A stretch of 64,000 bases of DNA, from contig CABQJK010000002.1 in assembly GCA_902464495.1 (NCBI GenBank), positions 75,275 to 139,274 on the forward strand, given 5' to 3'. The stretch comes from an uncultured Collinsella sp. GTDB taxonomy: Bacteria; Actinomycetota; Coriobacteriia; Coriobacteriales; Coriobacteriaceae. Made by a program: the position numbers and the translations under genes. Position 1 is the stretch's first letter; every line of letters begins with the position of its first letter. The notes beneath the pieces are model-generated. The model searched no databases. It saw only the letters and a list, made by a program, of their open reading frames with translations, and had not been told where the DNA came from. Positions 53,437 through 61,421 of the stretch are shown piece after piece.

Positions 53437-54613
53437 ACGTCGCCCCCAATTCCCCGATAACTGCATCGACGCCCGACGTGCGGAAAAGCTCGCGGCGCTC
53501 GGCGTCGAACACGACCGCGGCGATGTCGCATCCGCCCGCCGCGCGGCGGCGCAACCTGTCCTCGATTGCCACAGCGAGCGAGGCGCGCGCAGCGTCCCCC
53601 ACGCCGGCGGCCTCGATTACCTCAAGCGCCGCCGTGGTCGTGACCGACGACATGATATCGCGCACGGTCTTCGTGCCCGCGCCGGCCAAGGCCGCGTGGG
53701 CGGCCAGAATCTCCGCACGGCAGTCGGCGGTACGCGAATGGGTGTCCATGATGCCGCCCGCGACCTTCACCAGCTTGCCGATGTGTCCCACAAGAAGGAC
53801 ATTGGTAAATCCCTCGCGAACGCAGCAATCAATTGCATCGCCCACAAAGTTGGAAATGAAGACCACCGGCGCACCGTTTAGATGGAAATGCCCCGAGATG
53901 AACTGCGCGCCGTAGTTGCCGGGCGTGAGCACGACTCCGCGCCGCCCCATAGCCGCATGCTGCCGGATCTCGAGCTCGATGCTGTCGCGCAAGGCAGCGA
54001 GGCTGCGCGGCTCGACGATGCCCGTCGTGCCCAGGATGGAGATGCCGTCCTCTATCCCCAGGTGCGGGTTGAAGGTCTTTTCGGCAAGGGCAACGCCCTC
54101 GGGTACCGAAATCGTCACAGCAATATTTCCAGAAAAGCCGTGCGCGGCGCACACCTCGCGCACCGCCGAAGTGATCATCGCGCGCGGCGTCGCGTTGATG
54201 GCGGCCGCCCCCACCGGCTGCTCGAGCCCGGGCAACGTCACGCGCCCCACGCCCACGCCGCCATCGACGGAAACTTCCGATTCGCGCGCGGGCACGCCCT
54301 TGCTGCCCGCAGCGCCCGTGCCCGACCCCGCATGTTCCACGCGCGCGTACACGAGCACGCCGTCGGTCACATCGGCATCGTCGCCTGCGTCCTTTCGCAC
54401 GGCGCACTGGGCGCACCCCTCGCCGATGCATGCGTCGACCACGTCCGTCTCGACGGGCAGCCCGCCGGGCGTGACGATCGACACGCGGCCGGCGGGCTTT
54501 CGTGACAAGAGCATCTCGCAGGCGGCCTTCGCCGCGAGCGCGGCACAGCTCCCCGTCGTGTAGCCGCAGCGCAGGCGGGTCGTCCCGGTATATATGTAGT
54601 GCTCGAAGGCCAC
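53429..54613 (-). CDS. cbiD: Cobalt-precorrin-5B C1-methyltransferase
   Basis: A 394-residue CbiD. The N-terminal signature RLRCGYTTGSCAALAAKAA is followed by VGRVTLPGLEQPVGAAAINATPR, LGIEDGISILGTTGIVEPRS and LLVGHIGKLVKVAGGIMDTHS, all characteristic. CbiD marks the anaerobic, early-cobalt pathway. The start is a GTG at 54613, one base after the cbiF stop; I found no better start. An insert of Gly/Ala/Ser residues (HAGSGTGAAGSKGVP) after residue 100 is not usual. Confidence 0.93.
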   Translation of the reverse strand: MAFEHYIYTGTTRLRCGYTTGSCAALAAKAACEMLLSRKPAGRVSIVTPGGLPVETDVVDACIGEGCAQCAVRKDAGDDADVTDGVLVYARVEHAGSGTGAAGSKGVPARESEVSVDGGVGVGRVTLPGLEQPVGAAAINATPRAMITSAVREVCAAHGFSGNIAVTISVPEGVALAEKTFNPHLGIEDGISILGTTGIVEPRSLAALRDSIELEIRQHAAMGRRGVVLTPGNYGAQFISGHFHLNGAPVVFISNFVGDAIDCCVREGFTNVLLVGHIGKLVKVAGGIMDTHSRTADCRAEILAAHAALAGAGTKTVRDIMSSVTTTAALEVIEAAGVGDAARASLAVAIEDRLRRRAAGGCDIAAVVFDAERRELFRTSGVDAVIGELGATYE

Positions 54614-54614
54614 G

Positions 54615-55406
54615 CTAGCTGCTCGCCTTCCGATACCCCGTGGCAAACGAAGGGTCGTAAAGCTTGCTGCGCTCGTACGACTCCGCTTGCACGCCGTCGT
54701 GCGCAAGCCCGCCGCGAGCTCCGAGCACGCGGCCCACCACCACGAGCGCCGTGCGGTCGATGCCCTCTCGCGCGCCCGCATCGGCGAGCGTGCCCACTGT
54801 GCAGCGCACCACGCGCTCCTCAGGCCAGGTCGCCTTGTACACGAGCGCCGCCGGCTCGTCGGAGCTGCGGCCCGCAGCCAAAAGCTCGGCGGAAAGCTCG
54901 GCGAGCATACCCGAGCTCAGGAAGATGACCATAGTCGAGCCGCTTTCCGCCATGGTGCGCATGCCCTCGCCCGCGGGCATGGGGGTGCGCCCGGAAAGCC
55001 GCGTGATCACGACCGACTGGCTGATTCCCGGCAGCGTGTATTCCTGGCGAAGCGCCGCCGCGGCACCGCAAAAGCTCGACACGCCGGGCACCACCTCGTA
55101 GTCCACGCCGCGCGCGTCGAGCGCGTCCATCTGCTCCTGGATGGCGCCGTACAGGCACGGGTCGCCCGTGTGCAGGCGCACCACTTCCTCGCCCCGCGCA
55201 TCTGCCGCGCACATCACGTCGAGCACTTCCTCCAAGGTCATGTGCGCGCTGTCGTAGACGATGCAGGATTCCTTGCACTCAGCGAGCAGCTCGGGATTCA
55301 CAAGGCTTCCCGCCCAAACGACCACGTCGGCCGCACGCAGAAGGCGCGCCCCGCGCAGCGTGATAAGGTCGGCGGCGCCCGAGCCTGCGCCAACGATATG
55401 AATCAT
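54615..55406 (-). CDS. cbiF: Cobalt-precorrin-4 C11-methyltransferase
   Basis: A 263-residue SAM methyltransferase and the first gene of the minus-strand cobalamin operon. IHIVGAGSGAADLITLRGA, RLHTGDPCLYGAIQEQMDAL, VPGVSSFCGAAAALRQEYT and YKATWPEERVV are family blocks. GGGAAGG lies before the ATG at 55406. An operon leader of about 150 bases precedes it with a small hairpin but no visible B12 box. Confidence 0.93.
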   Translation of the reverse strand: MIHIVGAGSGAADLITLRGARLLRAADVVVWAGSLVNPELLAECKESCIVYDSAHMTLEEVLDVMCAADARGEEVVRLHTGDPCLYGAIQEQMDALDARGVDYEVVPGVSSFCGAAAALRQEYTLPGISQSVVITRLSGRTPMPAGEGMRTMAESGSTMVIFLSSGMLAELSAELLAAGRSSDEPAALVYKATWPEERVVRCTVGTLADAGAREGIDRTALVVVGRVLGARGGLAHDGVQAESYERSKLYDPSFATGYRKASS

Positions 55407-55537
55407 CCGAGCCTTCCCTTCCCGTTTCTCATCGCAACCGTTTACGCCGCCATTCGCGCAGCGGGCAAAACACGACGCCTGCGGCGGCAATCGGCGCAAA
55501 TACGCAGGCAGGAGGCGCAATGCCGCCCGCCCTGGCT

Positions 55538-55566
55538 TTGACACGTTCACAAGTGCCCACTATCAT
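55538..55566 (+). promoter_or_regulatory. Promoter of the cbiK-transporter operon
   Basis: TTGACA at 55538-55543, a 17-base spacer, and TATCAT at 55561-55566: a near-consensus housekeeping promoter. Transcription would begin near 55573, about 70 bases before the riboswitch. Confidence 0.75.
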
Positions 55567-55567
55567 A
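55562..55567 (-). promoter_or_regulatory. Possible -10 of the minus-strand cobalamin operon
   Basis: TATGAT on the minus strand overlaps the -10 of the divergent plus-strand promoter. The expected -35 position (55585-55590, ATGCTC) does not match the consensus, so this is a weak call. It is the best candidate in the 230 bases before cbiF. Confidence 0.3.
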
Positions 55568-55639
55568 GTAAAAGTTTCGGCAACGAGCATATGACAATCG
55601 GATAAAAGGAAATGACCGGCGCGGCGCCCGCACAGCCCG

Positions 55640-55735
55640 CGCTGGCTTGCGGAGGGAACCAGGTGGGAATCCTGGGCAAGGGACATTACTGTATAGGACG
55701 CGCGGGCGAACCGCCTCGCGCCTCAAGCCAGACTG
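55640..55735 (+). ncRNA. Cobalamin riboswitch upstream of cbiK
   Basis: Closing stem ctggcttg (55642-55649) with caagccag (55724-55731). Inside are the conserved parts of the cobalamin class: GGAGGGAACC, AGGTGGGAATCCT with the short ccagg/cctgg stem, then GGGCAAGGGAC and ATTACTGTA (the B12 box region). Binding of adenosylcobalamin should turn off the operon behind it. The order promoter, aptamer, hairpin-T-run, gene fits transcription attenuation. Confidence 0.85.
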
Positions 55736-55781
55736 CTTCGCCTTTTCCTCACGGCATCGCCGTGGCGTTAGCTCCTTGTGA

Positions 55782-55805
55782 ACCCCGAGGGGTGCGCTTT
55801 TCTTT
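55782..55805 (+). terminator. Putative expression-platform terminator of the riboswitch
   Basis: accccgaggggt (55782-55793) forms a short hairpin followed by gcgcttttcttt. Two other hairpins lie beside it, acggcatcgccgt (55751-55763) and gcttgtgccgacaagc (55807-55822), which could be the alternative pairings. Which of these is the switch is not decided. Confidence 0.5.
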
Positions 55806-55864
55806 CGCTTGTGCCGACAAGCAACTGTCGCCGGGGGACCGGCAAACCGAGGAAAGGAAAAACC

Positions 55865-56791
55865 ATGTCCGACCAGATGTCACGCCGCGGCTTCATGGGC
55901 GCAGCAGCAACCGGAGCCGTCGCGCTCGCCGGAGTCGCGCTCGCGGGCTGCTCCAACACCTCCGCGAGTTCCGAGAAATCGAGTGAAAAGGAGAAGGCCG
56001 TGAAGCCGGTCATCCTCGTCACGAGCTTCGGCACGAGCTACAACGACTCGCGCCACATCACCATCGGCGCCATCGAAGACGCTATCCGCGAGAAGTACTG
56101 GCAGGACTACGACATCCGCCGCGCCTTCACCGCGCAGATCATCATCGACAAGCTGAAGAAGCGCGACGGCATCACAATCGACAACATGACCGAGGCGCTC
56201 GACCGCTGCGTGGAAGACGGCGTGAAGGAAATCGTCGTACAGCCGACGCATCTCATGGGTGGCCTGGAATACACCGACGTGAAAGACGAGCTCGACAAGT
56301 ACGCCGACAAGTTCGACAAAATCTCGCTCGGCGACCCGCTGCTCACCTCCGACGATGACTACAAGAAGGTGGCCGCAGCCATTAAGGAGAACATGGCGTC
56401 CTTCGACGACGGCAAGACGGCGCTGTGCCTCATGGGCCACGGCACCGAAGCCGATTCCAACGCCGACTATGCCAAGATGCAGGAAGTGTTCAAGAACGAG
56501 GGCTTGACGCAGTTCTTCGTCGGCACCGTCGAGGCTGAACCGACCTGCGAGGATGTTATCGCCGCCGCGAGCGCCGCAGGCTACAAGAAGGCCGTGCTCG
56601 CGCCGTTCATGGTAGTCGCGGGCGACCACGCGAACAACGACATGGCAGACGAGACCGACCCCGACAGCTGGGCTGCGAAGTTCGTGGCCGCCGGCTTCGA
56701 AGTGACGTGCCTGCTCCAGGGTCTGGGACAGAACGTCGCGGTCGACGACATCTACGTCTCGCACGTGGACGACGCCATCACCAAGCTGTAA
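55865..56791 (+). CDS. cbiK: Sirohydrochlorin cobaltochelatase CbiK with Tat-type lipoprotein signal
   Basis: A 308-residue CbiK. The N-terminus is an export signal: twin arginines in SRRGFMGAAATG (residues 6-17), a hydrophobic stretch, and the lipobox LAGC with Cys29. A Ser/Glu/Lys linker leads to the chelatase fold: PVILVTSFGTSYNDSR, metal-binding His192 in LMGHGTEAD and His255 in VAGDHANNDMAD. CbiK inserts cobalt into sirohydrochlorin at the start of the anaerobic route and is normally cytoplasmic; an exported homologue is known in Desulfovibrio vulgaris. Here it heads a transporter operon behind a cobalamin riboswitch, so it may instead handle metal or tetrapyrroles at the cell surface. 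AGGAAAGG precedes the ATG. Confidence 0.9.
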   Translation: MSDQMSRRGFMGAAATGAVALAGVALAGCSNTSASSEKSSEKEKAVKPVILVTSFGTSYNDSRHITIGAIEDAIREKYWQDYDIRRAFTAQIIIDKLKKRDGITIDNMTEALDRCVEDGVKEIVVQPTHLMGGLEYTDVKDELDKYADKFDKISLGDPLLTSDDDYKKVAAAIKENMASFDDGKTALCLMGHGTEADSNADYAKMQEVFKNEGLTQFFVGTVEAEPTCEDVIAAASAAGYKKAVLAPFMVVAGDHANNDMADETDPDSWAAKFVAAGFEVTCLLQGLGQNVAVDDIYVSHVDDAITKL

Positions 56792-56800
56792 ACTCGCCGC

Positions 56801-56868
56801 GCACGGGGGCGCCGGTCGCGTCCCCGTGCAACGGGCATGTGCCTTTCCCCGACGACGCATGCCCGTTG
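56801..56868 (+). other. Two adjacent hairpins between cbiK and the lipoprotein gene
   Basis: gcacgggg / ccccgtgc (56801-56829) and a perfect 11-bp stem, caacgggcatg / catgcccgttg (56829-56868). No T-run follows. They probably act in transcript processing or lower expression downstream of cbiK. Confidence 0.5.
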
Positions 56869-56932
56869 CATTCGCATCCCGCCCGCCCACCGCACGGCGC
56901 GGGCGGTCGAAGCGATTGAAAGGAACCCCTCC

Positions 56933-57466
56933 ATGTTGAAGAAAACCCTCGTCTTCGCCCTGTCGGCGGCGCTTTTCGCGTTCTCGCTCGCCGGCTGCGG
57001 CGGAAATTCAATCGACAACGCAAAGGCAAGCGATGCCGATTCCCAGGAAAAGACCGAACAGGCGGCCGATGCGCCCGAGGGCGCAAGCGCTGCCCCCATT
57101 ACCGCCGACAAGGTAGCTGACGGCACCTATCCGATCACCGTAGATTCCAGCTCGAACATGTTCAGAATTGTGGACGCCCAGCTCATCGTGGAAAACGGCT
57201 CCATGCACTGCGTGATGACGCTTTCCGGCACGGGCTACGGCAAGCTCTTCATGGGCACGGGCGACGAGGCTGCCGCCGCGAGCGAGGCCGACTTCATCCC
57301 CTATGTGGAAAACGCGGAAGGCAAGTACACCTACGACGTGCCCGTTGATGCGCTCGACGAGGACACCGCCTGTGCCGCGTGGAGTATTAGAAAAGAGCAG
57401 TGGTACGACCGCACGCTTGTGTTCGAATCCGCCGGCGTCGATCTGCGCGCCGACGCACTGAAGTAA
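56933..57466 (+). CDS. Surface lipoprotein sharing a domain with the neighbouring binding protein
   Basis: A 177-residue lipoprotein: hydrophobic signal and lipobox LAGC with Cys22, an acidic linker, then one domain of about 115 residues predicted beta-rich (TYPITVDSSSNMFRIVDAQL, MTLSGTGYGKLFMGTG, YDVPVDALDEDTACAAW, WYDRTLVFES). The same order of blocks appears, diverged, at the N-terminus of the next gene. I do not recognise the domain with certainty; a metal- or heme-binding role is an inference from the transporter operon. AAAGGAAC precedes the ATG. Confidence 0.75.
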   Translation: MLKKTLVFALSAALFAFSLAGCGGNSIDNAKASDADSQEKTEQAADAPEGASAAPITADKVADGTYPITVDSSSNMFRIVDAQLIVENGSMHCVMTLSGTGYGKLFMGTGDEAAAASEADFIPYVENAEGKYTYDVPVDALDEDTACAAWSIRKEQWYDRTLVFESAGVDLRADALK

Positions 57467-57470
57467 CGCC

Positions 57471-59042
57471 ATGCGGTCGATTCTTCCCAAGGGGGAAAAC
57501 AGGAAGCGCCACGGCATCGCGGCGCGCGCGATCGCCTGCGTTCTCGTCGCCCTGCTCGCGCTTCCCTTCGCGGGGTGCAGTGCGAGCCCGAACGCGACCG
57601 GTGGCACGGCGGGCTCTCAGGAATACACTGTGAGTGTTTCGCTTTCCGGCGGGTCAGGGCGCGCAAGCATCGCCTCGCCCACCACAATTGTGAAGGATGG
57701 TGACACCTACACCGCGACCATCACCTGGTCGAGTTCGAACTACGACAAGATGACCGCCGACGGCGTGGACTACGTGCCCGTAAACGACGGCGGAAACTCC
57801 ACGTTCGAGATACCCGTCACGCTCGACGAGGACATCGCCGTGTCGGCCGAGACCGTCGCCATGTCGACGCCGCACACCATCGACTACACGATCCACTTCG
57901 ACTCATCCACCATGAAGGAGAAATCGGGCGACGAAGCAAGCGGCGGCTCCCCTGCAGGAACGGCTTCAAGCGCCGCGGCCGACTTCCACAACGCCGATTT
58001 GGGCTGTGGCTGGGAGCCGACGGGGGCGCTTCACCTTGAATACGCCGAGCACTTCACTGTCGACGAGTTCGAAGGCGGCCTGCGGCTTATCTGCGTTTCG
58101 AATGGGGAACGTTTCCTCGTGGTGCCGCAAGATGCGAAGGTACCTGATGGGTTGAGCTCCGACATCGCGGTCATAAGGCGCCCCGCCGACAAGGTGTACC
58201 TCGTGTCGTCGGCGACGATGTGCCTGGTCGACGCGCTCGATGCGAACGACAATATCATCATGTCGGGCACGAAGGCCGACGATTGCTCGGTCGCGGGCTT
58301 CAAAAGCGCACTCGAAAGTGGGGCGATCGCCTACGGCGGCAAGTACAGCGCGCCCGACTACGAGCGAATATCGGCCTCGGGCTGCACGCTCGCCATCGAG
58401 AACACCATGATCAACCACACGCCCGATGTGAAGAAAAAGCTGCAGAAGCTCGGGCTCGTCGTGCTCACCGAACAGTCGTCGAGCGAGCCCGAAGCACTCG
58501 GGCGCGTCGAGTGGATTAAGCTTTTCGGCGTCCTATTCGACAAGGAAGACGAGGCCGCGCACCTGTTCAACGAGCAGAAGGCCCGCGTCGAGCAAACGTC
58601 GGGGCTCGCGTCGTCAGGTAAAACCGTGGCGTATTTCTACATTAACTCGAACGGGGCCGCCGTCACGCGGCGGGCGGGCGACTACGTGGCGCAGATGATC
58701 GAGCTTGCAGGCGGCAGCTATGCGCTCGATGACGCGCAGACGGCGTCGACGTCAGGTTCGTCAGTAACGCTCGAAATGGAGCGCTTCTACGCGACGGCGA
58801 AGGATGCCGACATCATCGTCTACAACGGCACCATCGACGAATCGGTTGCCACCTTGAACGACTTCGTAGGCAAAAACGCGCTATTGTCGCAGTTCAAAGC
58901 CGTGAAGAACGGCAACGTCTGGGTCACAAACGCCGACATGTACCAGCAGATGACTTCCACCGCCGACATTATCGACGAGCTGCACGGGGCGTTCACCGGC
59001 GATGACGCGAGCGACTTCCATTATCTGAGGAAGCTCGGCTAG
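57471..59042 (+). CDS. ABC transporter substrate-binding lipoprotein (iron/cobalamin type) with extra N-terminal domain
   Basis: A 523-residue lipoprotein (lipobox FAGC, Cys36). Residues about 50-150 form a domain resembling the whole preceding lipoprotein (ATITWSSSNYDKMTADG, IPVTLDEDIAVSAETVAM, TIDYTIHFDS). The remainder is a Fe/B12-type periplasmic binding protein: VIRRPADKVYLVSSATMCLV, EQSSSEPEALGRVEWIKLFG, GKTVAYFYINSNGAAVTRR and LSQFKAVKNGNVWVTNADMYQ. The ligand may be a siderophore, heme or a corrinoid; the riboswitch suggests a cobalt or corrinoid link. It lies four bases before the permease gene. Confidence 0.85.
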   Translation: MRSILPKGENRKRHGIAARAIACVLVALLALPFAGCSASPNATGGTAGSQEYTVSVSLSGGSGRASIASPTTIVKDGDTYTATITWSSSNYDKMTADGVDYVPVNDGGNSTFEIPVTLDEDIAVSAETVAMSTPHTIDYTIHFDSSTMKEKSGDEASGGSPAGTASSAAADFHNADLGCGWEPTGALHLEYAEHFTVDEFEGGLRLICVSNGERFLVVPQDAKVPDGLSSDIAVIRRPADKVYLVSSATMCLVDALDANDNIIMSGTKADDCSVAGFKSALESGAIAYGGKYSAPDYERISASGCTLAIENTMINHTPDVKKKLQKLGLVVLTEQSSSEPEALGRVEWIKLFGVLFDKEDEAAHLFNEQKARVEQTSGLASSGKTVAYFYINSNGAAVTRRAGDYVAQMIELAGGSYALDDAQTASTSGSSVTLEMERFYATAKDADIIVYNGTIDESVATLNDFVGKNALLSQFKAVKNGNVWVTNADMYQQMTSTADIIDELHGAFTGDDASDFHYLRKLG

Positions 59043-59046
59043 CGCC

Positions 59047-60087
59047 ATGAGAAGCCGGATTTCCATGGCATACGACGAATCGGGGCGCGCCGCGCGGTGT
59101 CGCGTCGTGACGGCGCTGCTCGCTGTTGCCCTCATCGTGCTCGTCGGGGCCAACCTGTGCATCGGGAGCGTGCTCGTGCCCGCAGACCACATCCCCGGCA
59201 TCCTTTCGGGCGGCGCGGCCAATTCCATGGAAAGCCAGGTCATCTGGGAGATTCGCCTGCCGCGCGTGCTTTCAGCCGTGCTTCTCGGCGGGGCACTTTC
59301 GCTCTCCGGGTTCCTGCTGCAGACGTTTTTCAACAACCCCATCGCCGACCCGTTCATCTTGGGCGTCTCCTCGGGCGCAAAGTTCGTCGTCGCGCTTACA
59401 ATGATCGTACTTCTAGGCGCGAACCAGGCCATGTCCTCGCCGGCCATGGTGGCCGCAGCGTTTCTGGGCTCGCTTATCACCATCGGCTTCGTGCTCCTCA
59501 TCGCACGGCGCATAAGTTCCATGGCCATGCTCATCGTGGCGGGTGTCATGGTGGGATACATCTGCTCGGCGGCGACGAACTTCCTCATCGCCTTCGCCGA
59601 CGACCAGTCCATCGTGAACCTGCACAACTGGTCTTTGGGTAGCTTCTCGGGTTCGAGCTGGGACGACGTGGCGGTCATCGCGGTCGTGGTGATCACCGTG
59701 AGCGCATGCGTATTCGCGATATCGAAGCCCCTTTCCGCCTTCCAGCTGGGAGAAGCCTACGCGAAAAGCGTCGGCGTGAACGTCGCACGCTTCCGCGTGG
59801 TGCTCGTCCTTCTAGCGAGCATGCTCTCCGCCTGCGTGACCGCGTTCGCTGGTCCGGTGTCGTTCGTAGGCATCGCGGTTCCGCATCTCGTGAAGTCGGC
59901 GCTAAAGTCGTCGAAGCCCATCCGCGTGATTCCTGCGTGCTTCTTGGGAGGCGCCATCTTCTGCGCGGGCTGCGATTTGATCGCGCGCACGCTGTTCTCT
60001 CCCGTCGAGCTTTCCATCAGCGCAGTCACCGCCATCTTCGGCGCGCCGGTGGTTATCGCGCTCATGTTGAAGAAGCGGGTGAGGTAG
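59047..60087 (+). CDS. FecCD-family ABC transporter permease
   Basis: A 346-residue polytopic permease of the BtuC/FecCD/FhuB type with about ten hydrophobic helices. Typical blocks are WEIRLPRVLSAVLLGGALSL, NNPIADPFILGVSSGAKF, VAFAGPVSFVGIAVPHLVKS-like FAGPVSFVGIAVPHLVKSAL and IGAPVVIALMLKK-like FGAPVVIALMLKKR. It would form a dimer with two ATPases and receive ligand from the binding lipoprotein. It directly abuts the ATPase gene. Confidence 0.93.
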   Translation: MRSRISMAYDESGRAARCRVVTALLAVALIVLVGANLCIGSVLVPADHIPGILSGGAANSMESQVIWEIRLPRVLSAVLLGGALSLSGFLLQTFFNNPIADPFILGVSSGAKFVVALTMIVLLGANQAMSSPAMVAAAFLGSLITIGFVLLIARRISSMAMLIVAGVMVGYICSAATNFLIAFADDQSIVNLHNWSLGSFSGSSWDDVAVIAVVVITVSACVFAISKPLSAFQLGEAYAKSVGVNVARFRVVLVLLASMLSACVTAFAGPVSFVGIAVPHLVKSALKSSKPIRVIPACFLGGAIFCAGCDLIARTLFSPVELSISAVTAIFGAPVVIALMLKKRVR

Positions 60088-61404
60088 ATGGGAGAATTCG
60101 TGCCGCGGCCCAAAATGCTCAGAGGGGACATTCCATGCTTAGACAGTCCTGAGCTCACACGAAAGCGCCAGAAGGCACTTTCGGCTCGTGCGGAACTGCG
60201 CGCGGAACGCCTCCTCCGAGCGGAGTCGAACCTCGAAACCCCGGTCGAAACGCAGGCTGACGGAGCGCCGCTTTTCCGCATAAGCGACCTGTCGGCGGGC
60301 TACGACAAGAAGGTTGTAGTCGAAGGCGTCGATCTGGAGGTTCGCGCGGGCGACGTCGTGGCGCTCATCGGGCCGAACGGCTCGGGCAAGTCGACCATCT
60401 TGAAAACCATCACACGCCATCTAGCACCGCTTGCCGGCGCGGTCGAGCTCGACGGGCGAGAGATTTCCCGATGGAAGACGGCGGAGTTCGCAAGGAACCT
60501 TGCCGTTATGCTGACAGATCGCCCCCGGACCGAGCTCCTCACCTGCCGCGATATCGTAGAGGCGGGAAGACACCCCTACACCGGGCGAATGGGCACACTC
60601 TCGCCTAACGACCATAGTCGGGTCGACGAGGCCATGAAAACCGCACATGTGGAAGAGCTCGCCGAGCGCGACTTCATGCAGATAAGCGACGGGCAACGCC
60701 AGCGCGTCATGCTCGCACGCGCCATCGCGCAGGATCCGCGTGTGCTCGTGCTCGACGAGCCCACGTCGTATCTCGATATCCGCTACCAGATCGACCTGCT
60801 GCGAATACTTCGCCACCTTGCGAAATCGCGGAATGTGGCTGTCATCATGTCCATCCACGAACTCGAGCTCGCGCAGAAAAGCGCCGACAAGGTGATTTGC
60901 GTGAAGGACGGCCGGGTCTTCCGCGCCGGCGCACCCGAGGACATATTCACGCGCGAGACAATTGGCGAGCTCTACGGCCTTCAACATGGCACCTTCAACG
61001 AGCGCTTCGGCAGCGTGGAAATTGGGCGCCCACACGGCGATGCGCACACGTTCGTCATCGCCGGCGCAGGTACGGGGTCGGCTGTGTTTCGCCAGCTCAT
61101 TCGGCAGGGCAAGGCGTTCTACGCGGGCGTTCTGCACGAAGGGGACATCGACTGCGAGCTCGCGCGCGACCTGGCGACGGAATGCGTGGCCGAGCGCGCC
61201 TTCGAGCCGATCGGGGATAAAACCATAGCCCGCGCCAAAGAGCTCCTCGTCCACTGCGCGCTCCTTATCGTGTGCCCCGCCGCCTTCGGCACCATAAACG
61301 CCCGCAACGCAGAGCTCGTCGAGTTCGCACGCTCGCATGATATCGAGGTCATGCGAGCGTGCGAAGGCGCATCGGAGGATTCCCAATTGGAGTGGGAAGG
61401 ATAA
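60088..61404 (+). CDS. ABC transporter ATP-binding protein with N- and C-terminal extensions
   Basis: A 438-residue ATPase. Residues 1-60 are an added Arg/Glu-rich segment. The nucleotide domain has Walker A GPNGSGKST (95-103), signature ISDGQRQRVMLARAI in place of LSGGQ, Walker B VLVLDEPTSYLD and switch His in SIHELEL. After about residue 304 comes a further domain of about 130 residues (TFVIAGAGTGSAVFRQLIRQ, AFYAGVLHEGDIDCELARD) that is not part of the ATPase; it may sense the substrate. FecE/BtuD proteins are normally about 250-270 residues. Last gene of the riboswitch-led operon; no terminator is seen before the IS fragment. Confidence 0.9.
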   Translation: MGEFVPRPKMLRGDIPCLDSPELTRKRQKALSARAELRAERLLRAESNLETPVETQADGAPLFRISDLSAGYDKKVVVEGVDLEVRAGDVVALIGPNGSGKSTILKTITRHLAPLAGAVELDGREISRWKTAEFARNLAVMLTDRPRTELLTCRDIVEAGRHPYTGRMGTLSPNDHSRVDEAMKTAHVEELAERDFMQISDGQRQRVMLARAIAQDPRVLVLDEPTSYLDIRYQIDLLRILRHLAKSRNVAVIMSIHELELAQKSADKVICVKDGRVFRAGAPEDIFTRETIGELYGLQHGTFNERFGSVEIGRPHGDAHTFVIAGAGTGSAVFRQLIRQGKAFYAGVLHEGDIDCELARDLATECVAERAFEPIGDKTIARAKELLVHCALLIVCPAAFGTINARNAELVEFARSHDIEVMRACEGASEDSQLEWEG

Positions 61405-61421
61405 ACTGGACTTTCATTTAA

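Noticed and set aside
55407..55600. Second cobalamin riboswitch for the minus-strand operon
   Set aside because: No B12 box or matching stems seen on that strand by eye; a covariance search would be needed to be sure.
56933..57466. NEAT heme-binding domain
   Set aside because: Context would fit, but the typical NEAT motifs (the YxxxY strand and the Ser-rich 3-10 helix) were not recognisable, so the domain is left unnamed.
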